64,000 nt of DNA from Lysinibacillus sp. KCTC 33748 (GCF_002237755.1 NZ_MWSJ01000003.1:248001-312000); one strand, 5' to 3'. Shown: positions 35,815-46,230, numbered from the stretch's first letter. The notes: generated by a model not told the origin, from the letters alone. Program-made: numbers and translations.

Positions 35815-36399
35815 ATGATGACTAAATCAGACAGTAGGCAATATCAAATAGGGGTCATAATAATTTTATTCTTGTCTAGCTTTATTGCTCCTGTTATTTT
35901 CTTATATCCTGTTCAAGAGTTGTTCTTTAGACCTAAGGAATCCTATTTCTTTGATCCTTTTTTTACAGCCTATATTATATTGATGGTAGTAATGATCATG
36001 TTAGCGGTCACGTTATTAGTCAATTTTTTAGTGGAACCTAAAACGAAAAAAAGGATAATTATTCAACGAGGACTCGTGGGAACATCGTTTATAATTGCTG
36101 GCGCATTCATATTTTTATGTATTAATAACTATCAATACATTGATACAAAAGGACTTCATATGAATCATCTTTTTAGTTTGCAAGAAGATTATATAAGCTG
36201 GGAAGATATTGTGAAGGTTGAACAGACGATTGTAGAAAAGAATGGTGTGAGTGCACCAGAAAAATTGATTTTCTCATTACAAGATGGTTCAACAATTGAA
36301 CTATCTTTATCAGGAAAGCTATCAAGTGCGAAGCAATTTATTAATAAAGAATTAAGTACATATGGGCTTAGAATTGAAAATAAATATAGTGAAACCTAG
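35815..36399 (+). CDS. Membrane protein with C-terminal PH-like domain, unknown
   Basis: 194 aa. Three transmembrane helices (about 11-31, 44-68, 85-103) precede a soluble domain (about 105-190). In that domain YIDTKGLHMNHLFSLQEDYISW and the DI..VE segment resemble bacterial PH-like (bPH) domains. RBS AAGGGGAT. Monocistronic with its own terminator. Not recognised as a named protein. Confidence 0.7.
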   Translation: MMTKSDSRQYQIGVIIILFLSSFIAPVIFLYPVQELFFRPKESYFFDPFFTAYIILMVVMIMLAVTLLVNFLVEPKTKKRIIIQRGLVGTSFIIAGAFIFLCINNYQYIDTKGLHMNHLFSLQEDYISWEDIVKVEQTIVEKNGVSAPEKLIFSLQDGSTIELSLSGKLSSAKQFINKELSTYGLRIENKYSET

Positions 36400-36407
36400 A
36401 AATTATG

Positions 36408-36434
36408 AAAAGCTGCCCAAATTGGGTAGCTTTT
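36408..36434 (+). terminator. Intrinsic terminator
   Basis: AAAAGCTGCCCAA / TTGGGTAGCTTTT stem with one wobble; follows the PH-like gene. Confidence 0.8.
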
Positions 36435-36569
36435 ATGTTTTATAAAGATTTCAAGACCGATAGCAAATTGAATGGGGAGGCTTGGTTAAAATTAGAATAC
36501 GCCAAAAGTTAGGATGACATTTGTTAAAACTTATTACTTTCTTCATTCTGCAGAATACTCCTACCATTG

Positions 36570-36775
36570 AACGTGGTTCTCTTTCAATGGGGACCAGACA
36601 CCAATAGAAATAGAGGAACTCAGTGTAAGAACGTCACGTCCTGTGGCATTACTAAAATGACCGACATCGTGTCGCCCTGTCATGCAGTCCTGGGGACAGT
36701 TCAAAATCCGGTCACATCAAGGAAAGCACCCGGTCGGAACGAAAATCAACCTATACTATGCAGAGGACCCTTAAA
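36570..36775. repeat. Dispersed intergenic element, copy D, joined to a second repeat
   Basis: Has GGAACTCAGTGTAAG, ACGTCACGTCCTGTGGCA and the CGACATCGTGTCG hairpin of the main family. It then continues into CAAGGAAAGCACCCGGTCGG and GAAAATCAACC, a second repeat also found at 57828-57880. Short open frames across it are not considered genes. The rest of 36435-36985 is AT-rich without features. Confidence 0.65.
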
Positions 36776-36985
36776 ATTTAAGTGCAAATTATCCAGAAAT
36801 TAGTTGATAAAAACAATTTCAAATAATTTAAATACTTACGCATAATTAGTTTTTCTTTAATAATGCATAAAAGTATGACATAATTTTCACAGATTAGCGG
36901 GAAAAATAACCTTATTCATATTAGTCGAATGAGGTTTAAATTTTGGTGACTAAAACCAAGGTGAATGAAAATTAGAGGTGAAAGA

Positions 36986-37717
36986 ATGGAAAGATTACAG
37001 AAGGTTATTGCGTATGCTGGTGTGGCGTCTAGACGTAAGGCAGAACAATTAATTGTAGAAGGTAAAGTAAAAGTGAACGGAGTCGTAGTGCGTGAGTTAG
37101 GTACAAAGGTGTCAAACTCAGATACGATAGAAGTAGAAGGCGTGAAGCTTGAGAAAGAGGATAAGGTTTATTACTTGTTATATAAACCACGTGGAACGAT
37201 ATCAGCTGTAACAGACGACAAAGGACGCAAAACTGTCACAGATTTGTTTAAGCATATCCCACAACGAATTTTCCCAGTTGGTCGTCTCGATTATGATACA
37301 TCTGGCTTGTTGTTATTAACAAATGATGGTGAATTTTCTTATATGCTGACACATCCGAAGTTTAAAATCGACAAAACATATATTGCTCGTGTTAAAGGTG
37401 TTCCGACGATTGATGGCTTAAAAAAGCTTCAACGTGGAATCAAACTAGAAGATGGTAAAACAGCTCCAGCAAAAGTAAGTATGACTTCATTTGATGAAAA
37501 CGCGGGTAAGGCAATTTGTGAAATTACTATTCACGAAGGACGAAATCGTCAAGTACGTCGTATGTTTGAGGCAATAGGTACACCTGTTGTTAAACTTAAA
37601 CGTGAACGCTTTGCCTTTTTAGATTTATTCGGACTAGCTCCGGGAGAATATCGTGAATTATCAAAGCATGAAGTGAAGCAATTGCGAGTGCTAGCAGAGA
37701 CAGGACAAATCGGATAA
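36986..37717 (+). CDS. rluB: RluB-type 23S rRNA pseudouridine synthase
   Basis: 243-aa RsuA-family enzyme. An N-terminal S4 RNA-binding domain (about 2-48, RLQKVIAYAGVASRRKAE) is followed by the catalytic domain with Asp102 in GRLDYDTSG and HEGRNRQVRRM. ATG at 36986 after GAGGTGA. Position upstream of resA matches B. subtilis rluB (YpuL). Modifies helix 89-region uridine in 23S rRNA by family knowledge. Confidence 0.93.
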   Translation: MERLQKVIAYAGVASRRKAEQLIVEGKVKVNGVVVRELGTKVSNSDTIEVEGVKLEKEDKVYYLLYKPRGTISAVTDDKGRKTVTDLFKHIPQRIFPVGRLDYDTSGLLLLTNDGEFSYMLTHPKFKIDKTYIARVKGVPTIDGLKKLQRGIKLEDGKTAPAKVSMTSFDENAGKAICEITIHEGRNRQVRRMFEAIGTPVVKLKRERFAFLDLFGLAPGEYRELSKHEVKQLRVLAETGQIG

Positions 37718-37730
37718 TTAGCATTTTCTA

Positions 37731-37782
37731 AGAGAAAGTGAAATACTTCTATGTGTAATAGTAATGTTTTCACTTTCTTATT
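37731..37782 (+). terminator. Terminator of rluB
   Basis: GAAAGTGAAA / TTTTCACTTTC arms around a 23-nt loop, then TTATT. Confidence 0.55.
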
Positions 37783-37917
37783 AGTGAAATCGTTCATAAA
37801 TCATTCATAATTATTAGCTAAGCGTTTGTGTTTCCTTTTGCTATAATAGGTGAGAATAGTGCACCTAAATTAGTTTTCATCCTGATGAAATCGGTTCCAC
37901 AAATTATCAGGTGGTGT

Positions 37918-37946
37918 TTGACGCGCAAGTGAATGACAAATATAAA
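37918..37946 (+). promoter_or_regulatory. Sigma-A promoter candidate for resABC
   Basis: TTGACG, 17 bp, TATAAA, about 125 bp upstream of resA. A second TTGACA ... TATAAA pair follows but with only 14 bp spacing. The 350-bp rluB-resA gap holds no gene. Confidence 0.5.
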
Positions 37947-38069
37947 AATTGACAAACATAATAAATGGTATAAATTAGACGGTAAAAACTATACATATGA
38001 ATGTTTGTAGGAAAAGCTTTGCGTCAATAGGGATTATTCTAAGCCGAAATTGATAGGGGGTTTATTAAC

Positions 38070-38603
38070 TTGGAGAAAAAGAAAAAACGTCTCGTCATTC
38101 GTACCATTATTTTGGCAGTCTTAGTCTTAGCGATTGGTTATACGGTATACGGAACAGCGACAAAAGATAAAGTAGAGTTAATAGCAGTAGGCTCTAAAGC
38201 ACCAGACTTCACGTTAGTAGATTTAAACGGTGAGAAACATAAGCTATCTGATTATAAGGGGCAGGGCGTATTTTTGAACTTCTGGGGAACTTGGTGTAAG
38301 CCTTGTGAAAAGGAAATGCCTGCAATGGATCGTCAGTATAAAGTTTTTAAAGATCAGGGTGTACAAACATTAGCGGTCAATATTGCCCAAACTGATTTTG
38401 AAGTACAGAATTTTGTCGATAGATATGAGTTAACGTTCCCGGTAGTTATTGACAAAACGAAAAGCGTTATGACTGCCTATAATGTAGGTAATTTACCAGC
38501 AACTCTCCTTATTGATCCAGATGGTAAAGTAGCCAAAATCATTACTGGTGAAATGACGGAGGCAAAAATTGCTTCGTACATGGAATTAGTGAAGCCAAAA
38601 TAA
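38070..38603 (+). CDS. resA: ResA thiol-disulfide oxidoreductase
   Basis: Membrane-anchored thioredoxin-like reductant that opens the disulfide of apocytochrome c before haem attachment. The 177-aa protein has an N-terminal anchor (about 8-28) and the active site WGTWCKPCE (Cys76, Cys79). TTG start at 38070 after AGGGGG. First gene of resABC, ahead of resDE. Confidence 0.95.
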   Translation: MEKKKKRLVIRTIILAVLVLAIGYTVYGTATKDKVELIAVGSKAPDFTLVDLNGEKHKLSDYKGQGVFLNFWGTWCKPCEKEMPAMDRQYKVFKDQGVQTLAVNIAQTDFEVQNFVDRYELTFPVVIDKTKSVMTAYNVGNLPATLLIDPDGKVAKIITGEMTEAKIASYMELVKPK

Positions 38604-38615
38604 GGAGTAATGACT

Positions 38616-40289
38616 ATGGAAAACATCATTTGTGCTTGTGGTCATAGTAACCCATATGGCACGAAGCTTTGTGAGAAATGTGGTCGTCCTTTAACTGAGG
38701 AAGGTAAACAGACAAAAGTTGTTGATATGCGTTACGATGGAACGGCAATTCGTTCAAAAACGTATAATACAACATTTGTTGACAAAATTTGGAATTTCTT
38801 CTCGAGTGTAAAAGTGGGGATTGCCCTCATTATTATAACGTTGGTCGCAGCGTCAATCGGAACAATTCTACCGCAAGCGATATATGTTAATGCCCCGGAG
38901 CCTAGTAAAGCAGAGTATTATGAAAAAGTGTATGGTGTATTAGGCAAACTCTATAATAATTTAGGACTTTCTCATTTATACAACACTTGGTGGTTCCAAA
39001 TTTTAGTAGGTATGCTTGCGATATCGATTATTGTTGCGAGTTTAGACCGAGGGTTACCTTTGCATAAGTCTTTAAAAAATCAACGCGTTAAACGTCATGA
39101 AAGTTTCATGAAACGTCAACGGATCATTGCGGAAGGGCAAGTGCCAAACGCTGATGAAACGCTTGATAAAGTTGAGCAAAAAATGTCCGAATTAAAATAC
39201 CGTGTTCGTCGTGATGGAAGTGCACTGCTAGCAGAGCGCGGTCGCTTCGCTCGATATGGCCCATACATAAATCATGTCGGTCTCATTATTTTTTTAACAG
39301 GTGTTATGTTGCGCTTAGTACCTGGTTTTTATGTGGATGAGACGATTTGGATCCGTGAAGGTGAAACACGAGCTATACCAGGTATGGATGGGTATTTTAT
39401 TAAAAATAATAAATTTATTTTGGAAACCCATGGCGAAAAGCAACAAGGCGGGGAAGCGAGCCAAGGTGTAAATGTTATGGCGAAGAACTATCAAACGGAT
39501 ATAACATTATACAAACAACCTGAGGGAGCTCTTCCAGGAGATTCAGACAACCTTGAAAAATTGAGAGATTATTCAATTCGTGTTAATCATCCGTTAAAAG
39601 AAAACGGTTTTGCGTTGTATCAAATGAATTATCGTCTTAATGAATTGAGACAGATGAATTTTAATTTAGTGAATAAAGCTTCTGAAGAATCACAAGGTCA
39701 AATTGAAATTGATTTAACGAATCCTAAAAAACAATATGATTTAGGAGATGGTTCCTCAGTACAAATTCTTGTTTATACACCAGATTTTGATGGTTTTGAA
39801 AATGGGGAGCCACAGACAAAAACATCAATACCAAATAATCCGGCATTTTTATTTAGAATGACAACACCAGAAACGCCAGAAGGTGAAGTAAGCTTTGTAG
39901 AAATCAGAAAGCCACCACTTGAACCACTTGGTGAAAACAAATATAGAATGAAATTCGCAGGAGCAGAGATGCGTAATTCATCAAACTTTACAATTCGTAA
40001 AGATAGTACGATACCAATTTTATTTGTTGGTGGTGTTATTTTCATGATTGGTGTAGTAATTGGCTCATATTGGAATCATAGACGTTTATGGTTACAGGTG
40101 GATCCGGATGGTCGAGTGTTGATGGCTGCTCATGTGAATAAAAATATGTTTAGTATGAAAAAGGATTTAGATTCAGTCACTACGTTTGCTGGTCTACCAC
40201 CATATAGAGATCAGTTGGATAAGCCTGAAGATGACAACAAATCCGCAAAGCCAGGCACTAAAGAAAAGGAAGGTGACAACACCTTATGA
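38616..40289 (+). CDS. resB: ResB, cytochrome c biogenesis protein
   Basis: 557-aa Ccs1/ResB haem-handling protein. An N-terminal zinc ribbon (CACGHSN ... LCEKCGR) is followed by transmembrane helices near 70-90, 125-145 and 215-235, a large extracytoplasmic domain and a last helix near 465-487. The N-terminal ribbon also occurs in B. subtilis ResB. ATG at 38616, 8 nt after AAGGAG. Works with ResC as System II haem lyase. Ends overlapping resC by 4 bp. Confidence 0.95.
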   Translation: MENIICACGHSNPYGTKLCEKCGRPLTEEGKQTKVVDMRYDGTAIRSKTYNTTFVDKIWNFFSSVKVGIALIIITLVAASIGTILPQAIYVNAPEPSKAEYYEKVYGVLGKLYNNLGLSHLYNTWWFQILVGMLAISIIVASLDRGLPLHKSLKNQRVKRHESFMKRQRIIAEGQVPNADETLDKVEQKMSELKYRVRRDGSALLAERGRFARYGPYINHVGLIIFLTGVMLRLVPGFYVDETIWIREGETRAIPGMDGYFIKNNKFILETHGEKQQGGEASQGVNVMAKNYQTDITLYKQPEGALPGDSDNLEKLRDYSIRVNHPLKENGFALYQMNYRLNELRQMNFNLVNKASEESQGQIEIDLTNPKKQYDLGDGSSVQILVYTPDFDGFENGEPQTKTSIPNNPAFLFRMTTPETPEGEVSFVEIRKPPLEPLGENKYRMKFAGAEMRNSSNFTIRKDSTIPILFVGGVIFMIGVVIGSYWNHRRLWLQVDPDGRVLMAAHVNKNMFSMKKDLDSVTTFAGLPPYRDQLDKPEDDNKSAKPGTKEKEGDNTL

Positions 40290-41473
40290 GTTTGATTGAC
40301 ATAAGTGGAAACCTATTATTTGTAGCATTCATAGCCTACCTAGTTGCAACTTTATTGTTTGGTGGTTCGATAAAGCAATCGAATGCAACTGGGAAAAATA
40401 CCGATAAATGGGGCAAAGTGGCAATTATTGTCACAATTATTGGTTTACTTTCGCAGCTTGGTTATTTTATTACTCGTTGGGTTTATTCAGGACATGCACC
40501 TGTTAGTAATATGTTTGAATTTACGACTGCGTTCGGAATGTTCATTGTTGGGGCATTCGTATTGATTTATTTTATTTATCGAGTGACAGCTCTAGGATTA
40601 GTAGCATTGCCTGTGGCGATTTTAATAATTGCCTATGCGTCGATGTTTCCGAGTGAAGTTAGTCCTTTAGTGCCGTCTTTACAAAGTTACTGGTTAACAA
40701 TTCATGTTATTACAGCTGCTTTAGGTCAATCAATTTTAGCGATTAGTGCGGTAGCAGGACTAATTTATTTATTAAAAGTAGTTGATTTAAAGAAGCCTTC
40801 TAAACAACGTTTCTGGTTAGAAGCGGTAATGTTCTTCCTTGTGGTAGTCGTTGGTTTCGTAGTTGCTACATCAGTATTTAATATGATGGATTACGATTCA
40901 ACATATACTTATTTAGATAAAGAAGGAAATGAACGTCAAATTGACTACAACATGCCGCCACTATTTGGTATGAATGAATATAAGGCAGTGGAAGAACATG
41001 GTATGTCTCCGTTAGTAGAAATGCCTGCGCTCATTAATGCGAAGAAATTAACTACAGTTGTTTGGTCATTATTGGTAGGGTCTATTATATACTTATTAAT
41101 TCGATTAATTGCAAGACGTCGAATTAGTGCGATTTTCCAACCTTTTGTCAAACGAGTAAATTTACAATTAGTTGATGAAATTGGTTATCGTTCAGTAATA
41201 ATTGGCTTCCCAGTATTTACGTTAGGAGCTCTAATCTTTGCAATGATTTGGGCACAACTTGCGTGGAGTCGTTTCTGGGGATGGGATCCGAAGGAAGTGT
41301 GGGCACTTATTACATGGTTATTCTATGCAGCATTCCTACACTTACGTTTATCAAAAGGCTGGGAAGGTGAAAAATCTGCATGGTTAGCATTAATTGGTTT
41401 TGGAATAATCTTATTTAACTTAATTGCTGTTAATTTGATTCTTGCAGGTTTACACTCATACGCTTCAGCTTAA
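40286..41473 (+). CDS. resC: ResC, cytochrome c biogenesis haem lyase subunit
   Basis: 395-aa multi-pass CcsA-family protein with the tryptophan-rich haem motif [14 protein letters not shown] facing outward and conserved histidines in LTIHV and LHLRL. Start overlaps resB (ATGA). Completes the resABC unit, followed by a terminator before resD. Confidence 0.95.
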   Translation: MSLIDISGNLLFVAFIAYLVATLLFGGSIKQSNATGKNTDKWGKVAIIVTIIGLLSQLGYFITRWVYSGHAPVSNMFEFTTAFGMFIVGAFVLIYFIYRVTALGLVALPVAILIIAYASMFPSEVSPLVPSLQSYWLTIHVITAALGQSILAISAVAGLIYLLKVVDLKKPSKQRFWLEAVMFFLVVVVGFVVATSVFNMMDYDSTYTYLDKEGNERQIDYNMPPLFGMNEYKAVEEHGMSPLVEMPALINAKKLTTVVWSLLVGSIIYLLIRLIARRRISAIFQPFVKRVNLQLVDEIGYRSVIIGFPVFTLGALIFAMIWAQLAWSRFWGWDPKEVWALITWLFYAAFLHLRLSKGWEGEKSAWLALIGFGIILFNLIAVNLILAGLHSYASA

Positions 41474-41525
41474 ATTGTTTAACTTGAGCAAATAAATTTT
41501 TAACGTCGCTAGTATTAGAAAGAAG

Positions 41526-41557
41526 AGCCTTCTTGCTGTGGCAAGAAGGCTTTCTTT
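41526..41557 (+). terminator. Intrinsic terminator of resABC
   Basis: 11-bp perfect stem AGCCTTCTTGC / GCAAGAAGGCT with a TGTG loop and a T tract. Confidence 0.9.
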
Positions 41558-41620
41558 TCTTTTCAATATGTGTCGTACGATGTACAATAGAAGGTAGAGA
41601 AAGATTAGAAGAGAGGGATC

Positions 41621-42343
41621 GTGAAAGTGTCAGAAAATATTTCAGTATTAGTAGTAGATGACGAGGACCGTATTCGACGCTTATTAAAAATGTATTTAGA
41701 GCGAGAAGGATACCTTGTTGACGAAGCAGAAAATGGTGAACAAGCGATCGAAAAATCTTTAGAAAAAGAGTATCACTGTATTTTACTTGATATTATGATG
41801 CCTGAAAAAGATGGGCTTGAAGTTTGTGCGGAAATCCGTGAACGAGCAGCAACACCAATTATTTTATTAACTGCAAAAGGCGAGGAAGCGAATCGTGTAC
41901 AAGGCTTTGAGCTTGGCGCAGATGATTATATTGTAAAACCGTTTAGTCCTCGTGAAGTTGTGTTACGTGTGAAGGCTATATTACGCCGTTCACAAGCATT
42001 CTCACCTTCGACAAATGCTTCTTCTTCAAAAGATTTAGTTGTGTTTCAACATTTAATGATTGATCATGATGCACACCGTGTAACAGCAGAAGGCATTGAA
42101 GTAAATTTAACACCTAAAGAGTATGAATTACTTTATTTCTTAGCAAAATCACCAGACAAAGTATTTGACCGTGAACAATTACTAAAAGAAGTTTGGCATT
42201 ATGATTTCTTTGGTGACTTACGTACAGTTGACACACATGTAAAACGTTTACGTGAAAAGCTCAACCGTGTTTCAGAAAACGCTGCAAAGATGATTGTTAC
42301 TGTATGGGGCGTTGGCTACAAATTTGAGGTTGTCAATGAATAG
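41621..42343 (+). CDS. resD: ResD response regulator
   Basis: OmpR-family regulator of aerobic and anaerobic respiration; 240 aa. Receiver domain has DDED (13-16), phospho-Asp57 in LLDIMMP and Lys in YIVKPFSPRE. The winged helix (about 140-238) includes LTPKEYELLYFLAKSPDKV. GTG at 41621 is given; GTG at 41627 has better spacing to GAGAGGG and would remove two residues. Overlaps resE by 8 bp. Confidence 0.95.
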   Translation: MKVSENISVLVVDDEDRIRRLLKMYLEREGYLVDEAENGEQAIEKSLEKEYHCILLDIMMPEKDGLEVCAEIRERAATPIILLTAKGEEANRVQGFELGADDYIVKPFSPREVVLRVKAILRRSQAFSPSTNASSSKDLVVFQHLMIDHDAHRVTAEGIEVNLTPKEYELLYFLAKSPDKVFDREQLLKEVWHYDFFGDLRTVDTHVKRLREKLNRVSENAAKMIVTVWGVGYKFEVVNE

Positions 42344-44111
42344 AATATGGAATAGTGTTGTCGGGAAGCTATGGGTAACCATATTGCTTCTCGTTTCATT
42401 TGTATTATTTGTTTTCACGATTTTAATGCTTGAGTTTCTTCAAAATTACCATATGCAACAAGCGGAAAGCTCCTTGCGTCAAACTGCTGCAACGATTGCA
42501 AGTATAGTGGATGATAATGAAACAGCAAAATCGACTTCTGAATTATTAAAAGATATTTTACCTGAAAGTACAAATGCACTTATTGCTATTAATCATGATA
42601 GAGTCTCTTTTGCAATGCAGGAAGGTGTCAATAAAAAAGAAATTCAGGATATGATTTTAGCCAATAAATCGTTTCATGAAGTTTTTCAATCAGATAAACC
42701 AATTATAAAGGAAATGATGATGCCGTCTTCCGCAGACGAAGAAAAAATGGAATCTTATGTTGTGCTAGGTTTCCCGCTAAATGTAGAAAATACAGTCCAC
42801 GGGGCTGTCTTTATTTATCAAAGTCCAGATGCATTGCATAAAACATCGAAAGAGACGACGAAAATTGTCTTTTTATCTGCTTTCATTGCCTTTGTGCTGA
42901 CAACATTTTTTGCGTTTTTCCTTTCATCACGTATTACGTCACCATTACGTAAAATGCGTGAGTTAGCGTTTGAAATTTCTAAAGGGAATTTTGAAGCGAA
43001 GATGCCGACTACGCAAAATGATGAAATAGGCCAGCTTGCAGTTGCCTTCAATCAAATGGGACGTCAATTGAAACATAATCTAGAAGTGATCAATCAAGAA
43101 AATGAACAGCTTTCAAATATTTTAACATCGATGACAGATGCAGTTATAACGTTTAATCGTGATCGTACAATATTATTAAGTAATCCACCAGCGGACCGTT
43201 TAATGCAAAAATGGTTCGTCAATAAAGGCTCACAAAGTGCAAAGCCAATTCCCCCAGAGCTTTACCATATGCTTGATCATGTACTGATGTTTGAGGATAA
43301 GCTTGAAGAAGAAATTGAGATGGATGGAAATTACTATACGTTTACGATTAGCCCTCTTTATAGTGAGGAATCGATACGTGGAGCGGTCGCAGTTATTCGT
43401 GATATGACTGAGCAGCATCGCTTAGAAAAACTGCGTTCAGACTTTATTGCCAATGTGTCTCATGAGCTACGGACGCCGATTTCGATGCTCCAAGGGTATT
43501 CAGAGGCATTAATGGATGATGATTTTATTCAAGATCAAGAAGAACGAAATGAGATTACAAAAATTATTTATGATGAATCGAAGCGTATGGGACGCCTCGT
43601 GACAGATTTATTAGACCTTGCTCGTATGGAATCGGGGCATATGACGCTTTACAAAGATGAGCTTCCGGTTAATTCAACATTTGAACGTATTACACAAAAA
43701 TTTGCACAAGTTGCAAAAGAGAAACATGTTCGACTAATATTTGACAGTGAGTTTAATGACGATGTTACGATTAGTATAGATGAGGATCGGATTGAACAAG
43801 TATTAACGAATTTAGTCGATAATGCTCTTCGTCATACAGCTGAAGGATCAGTAACCGTGAAGGTTGAGCAAGAGCCGACCTTTGCCAAAATATCTGTCCA
43901 GGATACAGGACATGGTATTCCACAAGAGGACCTGCCATATGTTTTTGAACGTTTCTATAAAGCAGATAAAGCACGTACGCGTTCTAAAGGTGGAACTGGC
44001 CTAGGATTAGCTATTGCTAGAAATATAGTCAAGGCGCATTCAGGCAATATTATGGTAGATAGTGTGCTAAAAGAGGGGACTACCTTCACGTTTTATTTAC
44101 CATTCGATTAA
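42336..44111 (+). CDS. resE: ResE sensor histidine kinase
   Basis: 591 aa: TM1 (about 8-33), extracytoplasmic sensor (35-175), TM2 (177-198), HAMP (199-252), PAS (258-358), HisKA with His376 in VSHELRTP, and HATPase_c (DTGHGIP, GGTGLGLAIA). Senses redox or NO-related signals with ResD in Bacillus. ATG at 42336 lies inside resD. The gene is followed by a dispersed repeat rather than a clear terminator. Confidence 0.95.
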   Translation: MNRIWNSVVGKLWVTILLLVSFVLFVFTILMLEFLQNYHMQQAESSLRQTAATIASIVDDNETAKSTSELLKDILPESTNALIAINHDRVSFAMQEGVNKKEIQDMILANKSFHEVFQSDKPIIKEMMMPSSADEEKMESYVVLGFPLNVENTVHGAVFIYQSPDALHKTSKETTKIVFLSAFIAFVLTTFFAFFLSSRITSPLRKMRELAFEISKGNFEAKMPTTQNDEIGQLAVAFNQMGRQLKHNLEVINQENEQLSNILTSMTDAVITFNRDRTILLSNPPADRLMQKWFVNKGSQSAKPIPPELYHMLDHVLMFEDKLEEEIEMDGNYYTFTISPLYSEESIRGAVAVIRDMTEQHRLEKLRSDFIANVSHELRTPISMLQGYSEALMDDDFIQDQEERNEITKIIYDESKRMGRLVTDLLDLARMESGHMTLYKDELPVNSTFERITQKFAQVAKEKHVRLIFDSEFNDDVTISIDEDRIEQVLTNLVDNALRHTAEGSVTVKVEQEPTFAKISVQDTGHGIPQEDLPYVFERFYKADKARTRSKGGTGLGLAIARNIVKAHSGNIMVDSVLKEGTTFTFYLPFD

Positions 44112-44144
44112 AAGCATCGCTATTAACTGCTTACAGCAAATGAA

Positions 44145-44366
44145 TGAGGATTTAAGTTACTTTTCAGCAGGTGCAAAAACATACGCTGTAATAGAGAACT
44201 CAGTGTAAGTACGCCACTTCCTGTGGCAATTTATCTGTGCGAAAGCGAAGCGACAGCAACAAAAGTTTTCTGTGCGACAGCAACACACGACTGAGTGATA
44301 CATCACGTTAGCCCAAAGCCAATTTCTGACCAATTATGCCTAGGTATCATTGAGAAATTGGTGTTA
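44145..44366. repeat. Dispersed hairpin-rich intergenic element, copy E
   Basis: GAACTCAGTGTAAGTACGCCAC, TTCCTGTGGCA, a GCGAAAGCGAAGCGACAGCAAC segment (also seen reversed at 52930), CGACTGAGTGA, CATCACGTTAGCCCAAAGCC, and ATTATGCCTAGGTATCAT correspond in order to copy C. A 90-bp insertion is present in the middle. Lies between resE and sigX. Confidence 0.65.
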
Positions 44367-44372
44367 ATTGGA

Positions 44373-44399
44373 TGTAACTTCTGTGAACGTTTAAACGAC
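44373..44399 (+). promoter_or_regulatory. Sigma-X autoregulatory promoter of sigX-rsiX
   Basis: TGTAAC (44373-44378), exactly 17 bp, CGAC (44396-44399): a perfect match to the B. subtilis sigma-X promoter consensus, 30 bp upstream of the sigX start. Confidence 0.8.
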
Positions 44400-44428
44400 A
44401 AATATAAATAGAACGGGGGTGGAGTGCT

Positions 44429-44959
44429 TTGAATGACTCCGTGTTCCATCGATTATACGATGCATATCATCAAGACGTGTTCCAGTTTCTTATTTATTTA
44501 GTAAAAAACCGTACACTTGCTGAGGATTTAGCACATGAGGTTTATGTTCGCGTATTGCGCTCATATGATAAATTCGCAGGCAATAGCAGCGAAAAAACAT
44601 GGCTTTTTGCTATTGCTAAAAATGTTGCTATTGATCATTTTAGAAAGCAGGCTGTACGCCAAAAACATTCACTTGATTTTTTTGATTGGGAAACGGAACA
44701 GCTGCATTCAACCACACCATTACCCGAAGACGTGCTGCAGGCGAATGATGAATTTATGGAAGTTCAATCAGCACTTGAACACTGTACAGGTGACCAAAAA
44801 ATGGTCATTATTATGCGCTACTTTCAAGAGTTATCGATTGCAGAAACAGCACAAATATTAGATTGGACAGAAGCGAAGGTAAAAACCACGCAACATCGCG
44901 CCATAAAATTTTTAAAGCAACAGCTACAACAGGTTAGAGAACGGGAGGCGAAACGGTAA
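44429..44959 (+). CDS. sigX: SigX, ECF RNA polymerase sigma factor
   Basis: 176-aa ECF sigma factor with region 2 (LAEDLAHEVYVRVLRSYDKF, SEKTWLFAIAKNVAIDHFRK) and region 4 (LSIAETAQILDWTEAKVKTTQ). Controls envelope-modification genes in Bacillus. TTG start at 44429 after GGGGGTGGAG. Last A of its stop is the first of rsiX's ATG (TAATG). The promoter upstream matches its own consensus. Confidence 0.92.
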   Translation: MNDSVFHRLYDAYHQDVFQFLIYLVKNRTLAEDLAHEVYVRVLRSYDKFAGNSSEKTWLFAIAKNVAIDHFRKQAVRQKHSLDFFDWETEQLHSTTPLPEDVLQANDEFMEVQSALEHCTGDQKMVIIMRYFQELSIAETAQILDWTEAKVKTTQHRAIKFLKQQLQQVREREAKR

Positions 44960-46230
44960 TGACAGGTAATCCATTCGATGATGACCAACTGGAACATATA
45001 TTGAATAATGCCCCTAAGCTTTTTGACCGCCGTTCGAAAGAAGAAATATTAAATCGATTATTGGCAGATGCTCGCTTGCAGGATTCTGTCCATCTTCAAG
45101 CTATACAACAACCAATTGATGATGAAATAACATCACAAGAGCAAGACAATACGGAACAGACAATAAAGAAGGAAGGTCGTAAATGGCCAATCTTTATGAG
45201 TGTTGCAGCTGTCTTCGCTTTAACAGTACTTACAGGCTCTATGTTCATGAATAATCATGATACAAAAATGGATCAGGCCAATGCTCCTGAAACTTCTCAA
45301 TATTCAACAATGCAGGAAGATCGTGCAGCAAAAAGCTCTATGCATGATAATATTATGGAGTCTAACATAGTAGCAGAACAATCGCGGATCATGTCTCTGC
45401 GATCATCTGTATATGAAGATGATTTAACAGATGCAGTAGCATTCCATATTGGTTTGGCAAATCGTGATAAGGAAAGTGTACCGATGACGTATATTATTCC
45501 AAATGAACGAGTGGCTACTGATTTCGGGAAGAAAAAGCCTACAACATTACAAATGTATGAAAAGTATGCGCCACAAATTGATGAGGAAGCAAATGGTTTT
45601 ACTAATTACCATCCGTATAAAGGAGAATTGAAGGAGAAGGGCGATCAACTGGTTCATGTATTGCCGAAGCAAAATGATTATGATGTTGCTGCTAAAGATT
45701 CTGGAGAATATGTAGGGACTATACAGGATACATTTTCAGACTCGGAGTATAAAGATATTGAATATGAAAATCTTAATGGTGCAGAATCCGAGCTTTCCAA
45801 TGAAGAAGAGACTAGTAATTCTATGGCATTAACGAGCTCAAACCATTTTAATTATTATTTATATAAAGATGAAAATGGAGTTGAATATTTATCACCCGAT
45901 TCTCGTAAAACTTTTTCCACTGTAACAGAAGCTCTTATTGATATGCGAGCTAAAAAAGATAATGCATACGTTCCAGTCATACCGGAAAATATAATATACA
46001 CTGTAAAAGAGGTAGCAGAAGGCGTTATTGTTACATTTGACGTGCCGCTTGATTTAACGACAATGGACGTGATTCGTGCAACCCAATTAATTGAAGCAAT
46101 GATGCTAACTGCTGCAAGCTTTGATCAACAAGTACGTCTAGACAATGTTGTACAGGAGAGTTGGGAAGGATTTGATTTGAAAAATTTCTTGCCAAAACCT
46201 GTAGGAGCCAATAAACGATATATGCCATAA
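44959..46230 (+). CDS. rsiX: RsiX anti-sigma factor
   Basis: 423-aa single-pass protein: cytoplasmic anti-sigma segment (1-73), one transmembrane helix (about 75-95, PIFMSVAAVFALTVLTGSMF), and a long extracytoplasmic region with an RsiX-type C-terminal domain (about 290-423). Sequesters SigX until an envelope signal. Coupled to sigX by a 1-bp overlap. Confidence 0.88.
   Translation: MTGNPFDDDQLEHILNNAPKLFDRRSKEEILNRLLADARLQDSVHLQAIQQPIDDEITSQEQDNTEQTIKKEGRKWPIFMSVAAVFALTVLTGSMFMNNHDTKMDQANAPETSQYSTMQEDRAAKSSMHDNIMESNIVAEQSRIMSLRSSVYEDDLTDAVAFHIGLANRDKESVPMTYIIPNERVATDFGKKKPTTLQMYEKYAPQIDEEANGFTNYHPYKGELKEKGDQLVHVLPKQNDYDVAAKDSGEYVGTIQDTFSDSEYKDIEYENLNGAESELSNEEETSNSMALTSSNHFNYYLYKDENGVEYLSPDSRKTFSTVTEALIDMRAKKDNAYVPVIPENIIYTVKEVAEGVIVTFDVPLDLTTMDVIRATQLIEAMMLTAASFDQQVRLDNVVQESWEGFDLKNFLPKPVGANKRYMP

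Noticed and set aside
36567..36803. 78-codon open frame before rluB
   Set aside because: It lies entirely within dispersed repeat copies and has no ribosome binding site.
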